A stretch of 64,000 nt of DNA from Rhyzopertha dominica (lineage: Eukaryota > Arthropoda > Insecta > Coleoptera > Bostrichidae): assembly GCA_025024175.1 (NCBI GenBank), contig QCXZ01000137.1:14756001-14820000 (forward strand), written 5' to 3'. Made by a program: the position numbers and the translations under genes. The notes beneath the pieces are model-generated. The model saw nothing but the letters and a program-made list of their open reading frames with translations. It was not told the DNA's origin and made no database searches. Each line of letters starts with the position of its first letter. The first letter of the stretch is position 1. Below, piece after piece: positions 28,501 to 39,073 of this stretch.

Positions 28501-31500
28501 GTACGTACCTTACGAAAAATTTAGGGTCCGTAAGAGAAGTACAAAGTGAAAGTGAAATTTTAAAAATGTAGTGGACAGGTATCAGGAAAAGTAAAATTCA
28601 ATCATGTTTGTAGACTAATGCTGGTTTTGCTGAAACGAGATAATCGAAACCGAAAGACAATCTCAAAATAGAAGTTTCGGAGAGAAAAAAGAACCAGGTT
28701 TCACAAAGACGGCTAACATGTTTATCTTTATCTTTTAGTTAAATATATATTTTTTGGAAGTANAGTTGTGTTTTAGCAATTCCCANGGCTATATTAAAAT
28801 ATCTAGACGTGATGGAGAAAACTNAGTATACGAGTATATATTCATAATCAGCGCAGCAAAATTGCTCAGAATTGGTAATTAATTGAATCTACTACTGTTT
28901 TGGTGCAACTAAAGTTTTTTGAGGTATATAGTTAAGATATTACCATACTCCAATACTTAATTAATGTCCAATATAACGAAATTTACAAGGTTGCAAGTCT
29001 AAAAGATCACAGATATATACCAAAGTTGAGATTAATAAATTTATGATCATATTAGAGGCTATCTACAAATGAAGATAATAATTAATAATTTAGCTAAGTA
29101 AATAACTATTTTATTAAAGGTTGTGGCTATAATGGGCGTTGCTGCTGCTTGTCGATGGCAAGAGCTGATATCTCTGACTATGGATGCTCCACAATTGCAG
29201 TTAAATTATCTTTTACAAGAAACAAATCTAAAATGGTATTTACCATTAATACTCTTAGGACAGAAGATACTTCCACTACAATTCCATATTTCCATATTTT
29301 TGGAAGAGATGTAGTTGTTCGTCTTAATAATATAGACCATACACAAAGGTTCATATTTTATAAAAATTTTAAAGGTGCCATTCAGCCAGTAGCCACACAT
29401 ACGTTGGGAGACATTCCTGCAAAAATAGCCCAGTATTTGGGACCTGAAGATAGTTGCTCCGAGTATTTCCTATTACAGTTTTCTATTGATTTCTGTAGAG
29501 TTTTTTTAATTTTAATTTCCAAAACCCCAAGAATCATTCAAGGGCTTTTAGGAAACACTGTAAAATGTTCAAAAACAAAGTATTTTATTAAATTTATAAC
29601 AAATTTGAAAACACTTGTCGTTGTAGTCGATGTTAACCAATACAAGAATTATAACAATTGCTTTACTGATTTAAGCATAATATGATTTTAAAGCAGTAAA
29701 AGTCAAATTTATCGTTTTTTAATTATTGTGTTTGCTACAGATTGTTTTGTTACTGTATTCATCTAAAATAAGGAGCAAAATAGTTGAATGGATGTCCCTT
29801 ATTATAGTAACGAGGTTTTTCTTTACAGGAGTTGCAAACGCACAGGTAAAGGGCAACCAACCAGACCCTTGCCAACAAAAGTCGAGAGTTGTGGGCGATA
29901 TAACATACTGTGATAGGTATTGGGAATGTGTTGGTGGACAACCTGAGCTCTACGATTGTCCCAATGGTCTCGTATTCGCTGGAAAGAACAGAGGAGTCAC
30001 CGAAGGATGTGACTATCCCTGGAGGTCGAACTACTGTGATGGAAAGCAACAAGCCAGTAAGTTCAATCAATATGTTGCTATAAGCGAGATATANTCATAT
30101 TAAACTTATCAAGTCCTAATTAAAACATCTTTTAGATCCGCCGATATCCACCGACCACTGCGAGTGGCTCTACGGAATCTTCGGTCACGAAACATCGTGC
30201 ACGAGATACTGGACCTGCTGGAACGGAACCGCCACTGAACAGTTGTGTATTGGTGGATTATTATATAACGAAAGATCGCATTCCTGCGATTGGCCTGAGA
30301 ACGTAGAGGGCTGCCAGAAGCATCGTGAGTATTGCAATCTTTGCCGCTAAATGTTTTGAAACTAAGTTTGGAAACAGTTCAAGGATGTACCCGGCTAAGC
30401 TTTCAGTAATTACTATCAATCTCACTAATATTGCAGACCTTACTCTCTAATAGTCTACTGTATGTTTCATCCGTTATGTGGTAAATTGGAAACGCAACAA
30501 TATTTAACGTCATTTACCTCATGTGAGAAGATTTCATTTTCTGGTACTAGATTTTAATAATTAATATTGAACCAAAATGTAGGATTAGTAATTCTTTGTT
30601 CGTGAAGCATTTGCTACTCTTAAGGGTATAGACATGTAGACTACTCTTTTGGGCAATATTGAAATATAGTTAATTAAGCTTTATAGGAAGAAGTTGAAAA
30701 AATTGTAAAAAAATCTAGCTTGTATAGGAAAGTATGTAGACAGCAATGAAGTACAAAAAAGCGATTCTGATATGAGCAATAATTGGAGAACCATTCGTCC
30801 CACAGTCCCCAAATATTAAAAGCACATTCTGACACACCTCATCTATGCAAACGAGAAACCGTTTTTTAACAAAATGCCATAATGTCAAAGTAATGAAGTT
30901 TTTTATTTTAGTAACATATTGATTCCAGTGTTTTTAGTGCCAAACTTTTTAATTTGGATTTTCAGCTCCATACATGCAAAAATAATGTTGTGTAGGTTTG
31001 ACAGAAACTTTGAAATTTATAAAAATCTTAAAACTAATGCATTTATTACTGAAATAGTAATTTTTTTTAAATATCCGCCCGGATACACCTATACACCACT
31101 GGTAATGTTATTATTATTAATTTAGGAATTTAAAGTAGCTTATTGGATTTGGAACCTATCGTCATTAAGAATAGTACCGTACATAATAAAGAGTTATTTA
31201 CCACTATTTTGAAATCAGTAATTCGCATGTCCAATTGGGTATTTGCCATGTATTTATATTTTATTAAATTGCATATTAATAGGTAGCATCTAATCCACAA
31301 AACAGCTGTGACAGCTTATAAATTCTAAAAAATGGATCCTAAGGTGTATTTTTAATATTCAAAATGTGAATATTTAAAGGGACCGCCAAAACGCGCACAT
31401 ATTGGCCGTGACGTCTTGTAAATGGCCGCTTGTTTACATCTGGGGTCAGCGCGTCACGCGTCAGCCTCAGCCCGTCAATTTATCAGTTTCTTGTTTGCGT

Positions 31501-34500
31501 TCATTTTGTAACAAGCGAATTAAAATACGCCAAAAAAAAGTGAAATACTTATGAGTTATGACTTCTGAAGGCATGTTCATTGTTATGGAATTTATGTAAA
31601 GCGACGAGCGGTTCAACACGGCGGAGATGAGCAACGTAAAAGCAACAAACCAATAGCATAAGTGAACTTTTTATCAAATTAAGGGAGCATTGATAATTTG
31701 ATTGCAGTGGGTTGTTGGAAACATACTATTTGTAAACATAAAAACGTAAGAATCAAAAATGTACCCTAAACTTGACATTTATTTTAGAGGTCAGAATAAA
31801 TATAAATTGCCATTTATTTTCGGGGCTCTTGTGGCTCATTTCCGGTCTGGCTAACAATCGAATATATGAGGAACAACGTCGTTCTTTATTATAACATTTC
31901 CCTCTGCCAACTTAAAACGCCATTAAACAGCACGTTCCTCGGTAGTGTTTACATGACACTTGACGTCACGAGTTGTATAACCTTGGATAGAAGCGTTTTG
32001 GCGGTGACTCCTGAGATTCAAATTTCAGACCTGAAATTCTCTACCTACAAATATTTTTTGTTTTTTTTTTTTAAATGCCGTACGATATATATGCACTTCA
32101 AGATTCATTTTATGTAATTTTCAAAAAAAGTGATAATACCCAATTGCTGAAAATTCATATTCGGGCTGCCATACTTTATCTCAAAGACAGAATTCCATTT
32201 GTAGAAATGGACGTATTTTTGGTCCACATATCGTAAAATTTATTTATAATGTCATTACTAAACGGACACCGTTTTCACGAAAGGTATAATTACACTACAT
32301 AGATTCGAAAGATTTAGATTGAAGTCTTGGACATTTCTATATCCGAGTTTTTAAATTTTTACAATTTATTTATGTATCTGTTTTAAAGTTTAGATACTCA
32401 AAATTAAGGCGTTAGTCAACCTGCTTTTATATTCCTTAAATATAACATTTTTGAAACTATAAAATGACTAATTGAGCATATGAGGCTTGAATCAATTTGT
32501 TAACATGATCAGAAAAAGTTAAAAGAATATCAAAACTAACACCTAAATTCTTAAACCGTGAGCACTTAACCACTCACCAATTTCCTGAAGGTCCAAGGAT
32601 AACCTAACGTTCAACACACTCACCTGGATGATATGATAGATGCAATTGCGTATCGTCAGCGTATGAAAGTACGAAACAAAATTTAACCATTTCACTTACA
32701 TCTGACACATAAAAGGCGAAGATGAGTGGGCCTAATATGGATCTCTGCGGTACACCTTTGGAAGCCCTCATTCGACGGACACCTGGTTTGCAACATAATA
32801 AACAAATCCCAAAATCTTGTTGACACCCAGTGACCCCGGTTAGAAATGCCCAATCGCATAAAATCCTAGCTACAATTTTGTTGACGGAAATGAAATTATA
32901 CTATAGGTAACGACGGCCGTAATTATCTCCATTATGCATTGTCGTATATCTGCCTACGTAAATATTTGAAATGGTTACCTTGATGTGAGCTTTAAACGTT
33001 TCTTAATGCACAAGTAAACCTACTTAACTGTAATTTAATAAACAGCTGCCGTTATGCGTTGAAAAACAATACACATGTTTATTTATATGTAGACATAATG
33101 AATTTAAAATCTTTCTCGTATCTGAATTGTAAGTAAATGGACTAACCTTAGTTTGCAATCATTTTAATTCCATTTTTATAGCTTTCATTATTTTTCGGAC
33201 ATTACTCGACAACAGTCACTTAGAGAAATGTATTTGTTAAGCGCTTTTTAGTATTATCACCTTTTAGCCTTTGTGGTATGCAGAAGGAAACTAATTTAGT
33301 AAGATTAGTTTAGGCATTTCAAAAGCAAGTATATAAGCTGACGCCGTCATAGAATAAAATGTTTAAAACGAACTGCTAGAACCGGATGGTTTCTTTGCAT
33401 TATGTTTAAAAACTTACAATGATCCTGTAGCCCTTGTTTTTTTTATAGCAGAATATAAATCTACATGAAAAAATAATGGACCCGTGTTTTTTTATTTTTC
33501 GCAAAGCGCTTAGTTAATGCTTAAAAAATTGTTTATGTTTAAAATTGGAATCTCTGACGTCACCGCTCCCTGACNCGCTTACTGCGGTGTAACTGCGTGA
33601 TGCGGCCCCGCGTATTTTGTGCTCTTGTGCGGTTGGCCGAGATGAGGTTTCTAAAACCGAAGTCGCAGCAGCGTTGCTATTTTATTTCCCAAACTCTCAA
33701 CCGTAATTATAAAGTATAACAACCTTTATGCGAAAATGGATGTGTTAAATGTGATATGCTAGTGGTTTTCACTGTAAATATTAAAAAGTAAAATATAAGT
33801 AGGTATTAAATTAAAATACTAACTTGTAGCTGATATATCACAAACAGAACTATTTATTAAGTAAACTCGTTTGAACCTCAGTTACAGTGTATATAGCAGT
33901 CATTACATCATTTATCAAGTCGCAACCTTTAAAAAGCAAAATCGCCTAATTTGCATGAAATCGAACGATCTGACCACAAGAGTTTCCTTTGCATGCTTGT
34001 ATGCTTGTTTTGTCAACTGTCAACGTAAATATAATATATATAACGTAAATAATATTATAATAGTTCTTGTTCTGGATATTTTTTGTTAAAAGTGTATCTT
34101 GTTCTTGGTTGCACGGTTCACAAAACCAAAACGTAAGCAAAGGTTACGCGTGTTCAACAACGACAAAGGCGTCAAGCATGCAACAGGGCATTCAGCGCAT
34201 CGGCGCAATAGCGGAGTGCGCCTCCGGGAACGGTGACGTATCACGCAATATTTGAATTGAGGGGAAAAACCTTTAAAGGTGAATATACTAGTAAGACACT
34301 AAAAGATTACAAATATTTGTTCTATTGCCTGCTTCTAACTCCATTAGGTCCAGGTTAAGTCAAACAGATGTTATAATAACAATTTGCTGTCAAGGGCTAC
34401 AGTCCCATTTAATGCACTTTAAAAAATACAAAAACAGAAAAAGAGATAGGCTAAATGGAAGTTTAACTCACACAGCAAAGAATGAATCACTACTTGAAAA

Positions 34501-35150
34501 AAAATCCTTTTGAGCATATCCGGCTTGTCCAAAAAACCTTCTAACCTCGGTTTCTTGATCAAACGACGTTGTACAGGCTTATTGTTATGCTTTGTTTAAC
34601 AGTAATATATGTTGTAAGCAAATCCACCAAGTGTTGCTAGTTTGTACTATTGTTTCAGTAAAATGTACAAAAAACTTTTCTAATTTTGAAAAGTGTTCTT
34701 ATTTCGCTCCCTTGGAGAAGTTTATTTAAATTCGACATATTCAAGTAGCGACCGTTACTTCAGGTAGAGTAAATATTCCGGGCGCATCCTTTTTTTTGTA
34801 CTTTTTACTTCAACCAGCATATTATCACGGTTTTTATGTACACAGCATTATGTAACGACGACGCCAACGGCAACGTACCCTTGGGAAAATCCTGCAACAG
34901 ATATTGGCAATGTCAGGGTGGTTATCCCCGACTCCAAAGGTGTCCAGCTATGCTAGTGTTCGATCGTCGCTCCTTGCGGTGCGTTGTTCCTCCTACGGAA
35001 GACTGTGACGTTCCGACAACCCCACCACCACCTCCACCAGAGGAAGATGGCGAGCAGAACATCCCTCAAAACATCCCCCAGGGAAGGGACTTCCCCAATC
35101 TGCCATCTGGCGCTCTCCCGATTCCGGCCAAGAACAGACCTAGGAATTAA
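7600..35150 (+). CDS. obstructor/CPAP3-type cuticular protein, three chitin-binding domains
   Basis: Spliced gene with coding exons 7600-7645, 29829-30056, 30136-30324 and 34846-35150. All introns are GT-AG, and the 768-nt reading frame closes exactly at 255 aa plus stop. Exon 1 and the first codons of exon 2 form a signal peptide ending near Ala20 (FFVFAGVANA). Three Peritrophin-A (CBM14) domains follow, each with six cysteines: 30-85, 100-151 and 157-208. The aromatic residues before the third cysteine (RYWEC, RYWTC, RYWQC) are typical of chitin contact. The tail is Pro-rich with a run of six prolines. Three such domains plus a signal peptide define the CPAP3/obstructor family of secreted proteins that organise chitin in cuticle. 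Which member it is (A-E) I cannot decide. The first intron is 22 kb and full of transposons. Confidence 0.93.
7895..8885. repeat. fold-back plus tandem repeat, unit about 250-270 bp
   Basis: Three diverged direct copies follow one another at about 8130-8360, 8361-8600 and 8601-8880. Each contains a block like TTGTTTAAT(A/T), then TGATG(C/T)TCGA(T/C)TG, then a poly-T patch, and ends in ATTCTA(C/T)(G/T)ACT...CTATTG(C/T)AGAC. A fourth copy in opposite orientation occupies about 7895-8040. It contains several ambiguous bases, probably from assembly difficulty over the hairpin. Confidence 0.65.
9016..9511 (-). mobile_element. solo LTR, probably Ty3/Gypsy type
   Basis: The 496-bp unit has inverted termini TGTCA and TGACA and is flanked on both sides by ATAT (9012-9015 and 9512-9515), a 4-bp target duplication as is usual for Gypsy. 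Read on the minus strand it has a TATA box (GAGTATAAATACTC, near 9350) followed downstream by an AATAAA (near 9125), so promoter and polyadenylation signals are in LTR order. No internal retroviral-type genes lie beside it, so it is a recombined solo LTR. Confidence 0.8.
9512..13059. other. intron 1 sequence, no gene recognised
   Basis: AT-rich intronic sequence. Short open frames at 11048-11260 and 12096-12700 show no domain and no splice or promoter context. The part from about 12100 to 13060 may be older retrotransposon sequence leading into the relic that follows, but no motif proves it. A less AT-rich patch near 10800-11000 could be regulatory. Confidence 0.4.
13060..13560 (+). mobile_element. 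heavily decayed LINE 3' region
   Basis: The plus strand near 13260 reads LNFRRLNSVVYLGSAICQDG, matching the conserved FKYLGS...DG element found after the RT in RTE-type LINEs. Degraded sequence around 13300-13560 continues in the same style. Many frameshifts. Confidence 0.5.
13561..16308. other. intron 1 sequence with one less AT-rich island
   Basis: No coding sequence is recognised. About 15270-15480 is noticeably richer in G and C than the flanks and contains no transposon signature, so it is a candidate regulatory island of the obstructor-like gene. The remainder is AT-rich filler. Confidence 0.4.
16309..16347 (-). ncRNA. hammerhead-like ribozyme motif (Penelope-type)
   Basis: On the minus strand CTGAGGA is followed by a 5-bp stem (GACCC/GGGTC, 8-nt loop), then GAAAC and a short hairpin ending GGTA. 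This matches the CUGANGA-stem II-GAAA layout of hammerhead ribozymes found in Penelope-like elements. One extra A separates CUGANGA from stem II, exactly as in the motif at 19981-20019. Stem I is not evident, so cleavage activity is doubtful. Confidence 0.45.
16348..18345. other. intron 1 sequence, no gene recognised
   Basis: AT-rich. A 89-codon frame at 16889-17158 starts at TTG and has no recognisable domain. Nothing else coding or repetitive was identified. Confidence 0.4.
18346..18377 (+). promoter_or_regulatory. TATA box and initiator of an intronic peptide gene
   Basis: TATATAAG at 18346-18353 lies 29 bp before the A of an arthropod initiator TCAGT (18373-18377). This is canonical core-promoter spacing, and an ATG follows 25 nt later at 18400. 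Confidence 0.55.
18400..18531 (+). pseudogene. small secreted cysteine-containing peptide, broken by one amber codon
   Basis: The frame starts MKLMNKLFLII, a signal-peptide-like basic-then-hydrophobic start, meets TAG at 18433-18435, and then stays open for 31 more codons (INACIFEQIANCTKNC is part of it) to TAA at 18529. The post-stop part holds three cysteines. With a well-spaced TATA box and initiator immediately upstream, this looks like a short secreted-peptide gene nested in the obstructor-like intron and recently inactivated. Alternatives are a sequencing error at the TAG, a short intron with a weak GTACAT donor, or chance. Function unknown. Confidence 0.45.
18532..19980. other. intron 1 sequence, possible regulatory patches
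   Basis: No gene is recognised. Patches near 18880-18980 and 19130-19300 are less AT-rich than the neighbourhood and could be regulatory. The 67-codon frame at 19613-19816 has no support. Confidence 0.35.
19981..20019 (-). ncRNA. hammerhead-like ribozyme motif of the Penelope-like element
   Basis: On the minus strand CTGAAGA is followed by an extra A, a perfect 6-bp stem II (GGAACC/GGTTCC, AAAC loop) and GAAA. A minimal stem III (AGC/GCT, 3-nt loop) ends at GCTA, the expected cleavage position. Six bases upstream (TATTTT) can pair with AAAATA beyond the cleavage site, but next to the core only one pair forms, so stem I is irregular. Confidence 0.55.
19981..20505 (-). mobile_element. Penelope-like element, 3' fragment with endonuclease C-terminus
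   Basis: On the minus strand from 20505 a frame of about 100 codons ends at TAA 20202-20200. It contains TRCALANHVFNF, then DFDNVKILATESVYKKRLIK and later NQNLSAIYTYLL. This order (SALA.H, FDF..V.I...E....R...E, LS..Y..LL) is the C-terminal part that follows the GIY-YIG nuclease in Penelope-like retroelements. The reverse transcriptase and the GIY-YIG core are missing. The hammerhead-like motif lies about 180 bp after the stop, where these elements carry it. Confidence 0.75.
20506..23559. other. intron 1 sequence with MITE fragments
   Basis: Around 20551-20575 TGGGTATGTAGGCA and following bases recur at 36523-36547, so a small dispersed repeat is present. Near 20898 GGCGGACCCTGTA looks like a transposon terminus. 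Near 23268 GAGTGTCCCATTTTCG and AGGATATCTCGGTAACT resemble the terminal region of another MITE family. The 114-codon minus frame at 21897-22241 has no recognisable domain. A less AT-rich patch at 22240-22560 may be regulatory. Confidence 0.35.
23560..25330 (+). mobile_element. decayed LINE sequences, two fragments
   Basis: Fragment one (about 23560-24060) reads MKYLRWV...TRIHRIRNEII near 23790, the post-RT tail of RTE-like elements. Fragment two (about 24340-25330) has KNYRPISLLTPFAKIL near 24425, then DLSKAF near 24635 with stops. It continues with SGIPQGYAMGPVLFVIFINN near 24805, the RT B motif. Both are full of frameshifts. Confidence 0.65.
25331..29113. other. intron 1 sequence, one GC-richer island
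   Basis: No gene is recognised. Positions 26330-26560 are markedly GC-richer than the rest and free of transposon motifs, so they are a candidate enhancer. Three ambiguous bases near 28760-28830 hint at assembly trouble. The 78-codon minus frame at 26712-26948 has no support. Confidence 0.35.
29114..29460 (+). pseudogene. Crypton-type tyrosine recombinase relic A
   Basis: One frame reads VVAIMGVAAACRWQELISLT, the first-arginine box of tyrosine recombinases. After a frameshift near 29185 a second frame continues with KLSFTRNKSKMVFTI and later RFIFYKNFKGAIQPVATHTL followed by GDIPAKIAQYLGP. The order matches the catalytic domain of the recombinases of Crypton-like elements in insects. The histidine, second arginine and tyrosine boxes are missing. 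It ends about 370 bp before exon 2 of the obstructor-like gene and is unrelated to it. Confidence 0.7.
31381..32008. mobile_element. element with inverted ends containing CGTGACGTC
   Basis: ACCGCCAAAACGC starts at 31382, and its exact reverse complement lies at about 31993-32005. Inside each end a CGTGACGTC follows in the same relative orientation, at 12 and 22 bp. The interior has no credible gene. It lies in the third intron of the obstructor-like gene and is probably a non-autonomous DNA transposon of unknown superfamily. Confidence 0.5.
32470..32850 (-). mobile_element. LINE reverse transcriptase fragment
   Basis: The minus strand from about 32800 reads KGVPQRSILGPLIFAFYVSD (RT B motif) and then LSYADDTQLHLSYHPG (YADD box). 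After frame breaks the sequence RFKNLGVSFD appears near 32550. It lies in the third intron of the obstructor-like gene, opposite in strand. Confidence 0.75.
33430..34000. repeat. dispersed repeat, copy A (copy B at 51570-52110)
   Basis: Long blocks match copy B, such as TTTTTCGCAAAGCGCTTAGT, CTCTGACGTCAC, GAGATGAGGTTTCT and ATCGAACGATCTG. Each copy has private insertions and deletions. Both copies end with the same minus-strand codons (SCGQIVR), but no protein family is evident. Confidence 0.65.
34001..34845. other. third-intron sequence, no gene recognised
   Basis: AT-rich, with a GC-richer patch at 34160-34240. The acceptor TTTTTATGTACACAG immediately before 34846 starts exon 4 of the obstructor-like gene. 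Confidence 0.4.
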
Positions 35151-35777
35151 TTTAATTTTAAGCCTGTTGATGGAAAGGTAAAGTATCTAGCTACTGGTCT
35201 CAGAGAAAATTTTAAAGGTTAACAGTTAAGATTCAGTTTTACCAATTTTACCAACACAATCTTCATTTATAATACCCACCAACTATTGAAATCTTATGGA
35301 AAATTTACTCAAAATCTAGTGGCGTCTCTATTCAGTATTCTGATGAAATAAGCTTCACCTAACAGTTTATTATTAAATATTTTTATCTATATCTTTAAGA
35401 ACGTTGCTATACCACTCTTTTGAACTCGGTATAATGAACTCCATTACACCACCGAAAAATCTTCAATCTTCAATTAGGTAATCAAATTTTATTAAAATGC
35501 AAAATCCACAATAGTATAGGTACTCAATTTTTAACTAAAACAACTATTTTTTCTGTACAAATACGGAACATACATTTTTCACAGTTATTAATGGCATATA
35601 TAAAGTCACCTGACCTGAATTGATGGGAAATGTCTGCTATAGCTTGAGGAATAGCAAACTCTGCTCCGAGAAGGCCGAAATCTTGGTAGTAAGTGTTGCA
35701 TGCACTTGTTCCTTGTTGTAGCTCCTTTGTCTGTAATCTTTCCTTCAAGAGTCTATGAATTATTTTTTTTTCTTGTT

Positions 35778-36206
35778 TTAAACTGTAACTATCACATACA
35801 GCATTCTATAGCACTTTAGTGTTAACAGATCTGTTCCGGTATTTGCTAACAGTGAAGTGGACAAACTTCGAAAACAATACCCTGTGTATTTTTGAGCTTG
35901 TGATAAATTAAGAAAGTTGGCATCCTTCTTTGCCATTCCTCTAAATATTTTTGTGCTAACAGAAAGCTTTATGCAATTACCACCTCGGTAACCGACAAAA
36001 AACTGTATGAAGAGCATTAGGACGCAACAAAAATATTTTTTAATTATTTCAACCATGTTTACTCCTTCGATGCTTCCGACGGTAATAAAGAATTCTCGAG
36101 ATACTTTGGCCTTTATGTTCAGTATGAAGATAACATTCGTTAATGTTAATATTTCATTTTTGTGACAGATGTACTCATATTGGTTGTAGAAACCTACTGG
36201 TGTCAA
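35778..36206 (-). pseudogene. Crypton-type tyrosine recombinase relic B
   Basis: A 142-codon minus frame includes KVSREFFITVGSIEGVNM, FFVGYRGGNCIKLSVST and then LNLSQAQKYTGYCFRSLSTS followed by LLANTGTDLLTLK. This is the middle and C-terminal catalytic region of a Crypton-like recombinase. The usual GH(S/C)FR box is GYCFR here, so the catalytic histidine is lost, and the frame departs before the RHGGW and tyrosine boxes. It starts about 0.6 kb past the obstructor-like stop, on the opposite strand. Confidence 0.75.
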
Positions 36207-37980
36207 AGAAACGAAAAAAATTCTAATAGATTTTAAATTACTCTATTATAAAGTTTGCATGTCTATAAAACGTCCCCTCATCGTGACGAGGCTAAGCATG
36301 GCGTAGACGTTTATAGGATAGAAACAAAAGTATATATGTTTAACATTAAAACATGCAAGAGTTGCTTCTCAGCTTATTAAACCGAACGACGAGGGTCAAT
36401 TTCATCCGATTCCATTGAAATTTTCAAGTCTTATACTTATCCCACTTACGGTTTTCTGCGTCATGCACTAGTATCATCACAGGGAATCGTTTTCTAGCCT
36501 CTGTCTTTAGAACGAACAGCGATGGGTATGTAGGCACATTTTGTACAATAATAAGCTGTTAAAATCAACAATTAAAAAAATCCGAAGGTCCTATTGTAGG
36601 TGAGTTAGTTCATCTACTCTCCTAATATCGATATTTTGCTTCATTGAGCATTAAACAGACTTTAAGCAGACTGCTTAAACGTCTTTAATAATTCATTTTA
36701 AAAAATTCACATTTAAACAATTGTTTTCAATTTTTTATTTTGAATAGAAATTGTTCATTTAGATTTTCTTGTTTTTTTTTTAAATTAGGTAAATGTAGAT
36801 CACACGTGNGTTAGAACATATTAATTGCAGTAACTCATGTGATTGCAAATGAAATGAATCGAGTGAAGCTAGAACTGTATAATGATATGATAATTTTAAA
36901 TAGAAAACGAATAGTTTAAAAATCTGCTTCATCTGTTTGAAGAGCCACAACCAGTTACTTACTGGGATACATTTGATTCAAATTTACCTTTTTAAGTTTC
37001 ACGTCTTAAGTCATTTGCAACAGGAAAAGATATCACTAATTATAGCGACTACAACTGCAAGTAAGAGTATGTTGCTAATTTCTAGCCACTCGGTGAGACA
37101 AAGTAGCTAGATATTTTGCTGTTATTTGTAGGCATACAGCAGGAGACGCTTTCAGTTTTCCGAATGGCGTCCTTTCTTCCCAAGCCACTTGAGGCGACGT
37201 TTTCACATAATTCTCGTTAATCCGACAATAAAACATAATTATTTATTTTCCCTTTGTTGTTTGCAGTAATTGTTTGTGTTGATTCTCATAACTTTCTCCA
37301 AACCATACTGTCTCGTGATTTTCTTGTTTGTGCAATGCGCAAGAAATGGCGTTACTCCACTAAATTTGGTGCCAGTATTTTTTATGTCACTTAGTTTATA
37401 ACTGATGTCTGTTCTTTTTCCATTCTGTCACCGTTTTAGTTGTACTGTTAGAGTAAGTTATCGTATTTAGTGTATGCGCCTGTAAATAATAGTAACCTCT
37501 TTTTACGAAACTTGTCTGTTATTTATATTCCTATAGGTATTATTTATAAAGCGTTGGAGTGACGAGTAAAACCCCAACATAACAGCAAAATTTTATAGGG
37601 GTTATAAGCTTCCAAAATATCAATTTTGCCTACACACTTAATATCAATAAAAACTACACCAAACAGTTTTCGATGATGTTTTATAGCGCACGAGTACTTT
37701 AAAAATACATATAATTATTTTCTAAGACTTCCTAATATTTATTGTTATATATTGACATAAATCTTACTTAGCTACAACTAAAATTTAATACTAAACTTTA
37801 AAATTAACAATATATTAGAGACTGTTTTAAAGAATATTTGAATTTTGTATTTGCGACTACGGAATTAAATAACGAAGTTATTTTACCGGCTGATGTCATG
37901 AAACCTAAAAAAATAAAAGGCATTCTGAAAAGTTTTAAAGTGATAATTTTAAGAAACCTCAGGAGTTATTTGCGTTTAAG
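36207..37980. other. intergenic, no gene recognised
   Basis: The region includes the second occurrence of the TGGGTATGTAGGCA repeat near 36523. Otherwise it is AT-rich sequence without a convincing frame. Confidence 0.4.
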
Positions 37981-37989
37981 CTAAAATAT

Positions 37990-38460
37990 CAGGAAAAGCA
38001 AAAATGGTGTCTGTAAATGTATAATGAAAAAGCTTTATTAACTTTCTACAATGTTGCATTTCAAACATTCAAAAAACCCACATTAGCTTATACTACCAGT
38101 TGAAGTTGAAACTGCAAAAATTATGCTTTTATATAAATTTTTCAAACGACTGCAATCTATACGTCCGTCAAAAGGATGTTGCTCGTTGACCTAAGCCATA
38201 TATCTAAAGACTTTTGTCGAAGCTTTGTGAAAAAAATTTCTAAATTCAGCTTGACGAAGCAACAGATGGTAACAGGGATCGCCATTTAATTATTTATTTT
38301 CGATTATGCGATGCAGTTGAAGATCATACAGCATTTGCGTTATTAAATATATTGTACGATTTTATATGCCAGAAAACCATTTTGTAGAAAAACTGTTTCA
38401 GAGTATGTATAGACGTCGTTCGAGCAATGTTGTGAAATTGTCTAAGTTATCAACTTTTTA
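37990..38460 (+). pseudogene. hAT-type transposase relic (ZBED5/GTF2IRD2-like)
   Basis: In shifting plus-strand frames the sequence reads VAFQTFKKPTLAYTTS near 38052, then LSHISKDFCRSFVKKI near 38190, and ATDGNRDRHLIIYFRL near 38265. This matches the order of conserved blocks in hAT transposase-derived proteins, where an LDEATD-like segment carries the first catalytic Asp. Frameshifts separate the blocks. Confidence 0.6.
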
Positions 38461-39073
38461 TGACGCGCTATGTACATACATACACTGAGTTACAAAAAAA
38501 GTGGCACACTTGTCATATCTTGTAAATGCGAATTATTTTTAGGGCAGGTTTTTGGCATATATAGCTATGGATTTTCTGTTGACATTTGATAGCCATTTTA
38601 GTCTCAAATGCATCGAAAAATCACATTTTTTTATTTTACTTACTATTACTATTATTACTGTCTTTTTTAGCAATGATTATTGTGTCTATTGGAATCGTCC
38701 ATTTGTTGTATTTTGGGGTGGGTGATTGTTCAGTTGTTACTAAACCTAAAACCTATTCTCGGATTGTTCTAATGTACACAACATAGCACACACCTTTGTT
38801 ATTTATTTACATGGGTGGTGCACCTATGCAGTATAGCGTCATTGAGAACTACCGGTAAGGTACCTGTGGTGTTGGTTTGAAACACCTTGCCAATGGAGTT
38901 CTTTTTCGTTGGGGCATGTTCATCGGCTTGCTGATGTATGTCGCTATTCACATTATTTATTCGACTTCTACAAAACAAACATGTAAACATTTATTTCAAC
39001 GAGCATTATTATTTCACCATCGTTATTCAACAAACATATTATCTTAAATCTACGGAGTACATTTTTCTTATTC
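38461..39073. other. intergenic, possible transposon end and 3' UTR
   Basis: CACTGAGTTACAAAAAAAGT at about 38484 looks like a Tc1-type terminus, but no partner end was found. An AATAAA on the minus strand at 38990-38995 lies 79 nt past the stop of the HMG-like gene and probably ends its transcript. Confidence 0.45.

Noticed and set aside
29149..29685. 178-codon plus-strand open frame as an intact gene
   Set aside because: Its first half is a frameshifted recombinase relic and it has no ATG at the start of homology; the C-terminal third shows no similarity to anything recognised.
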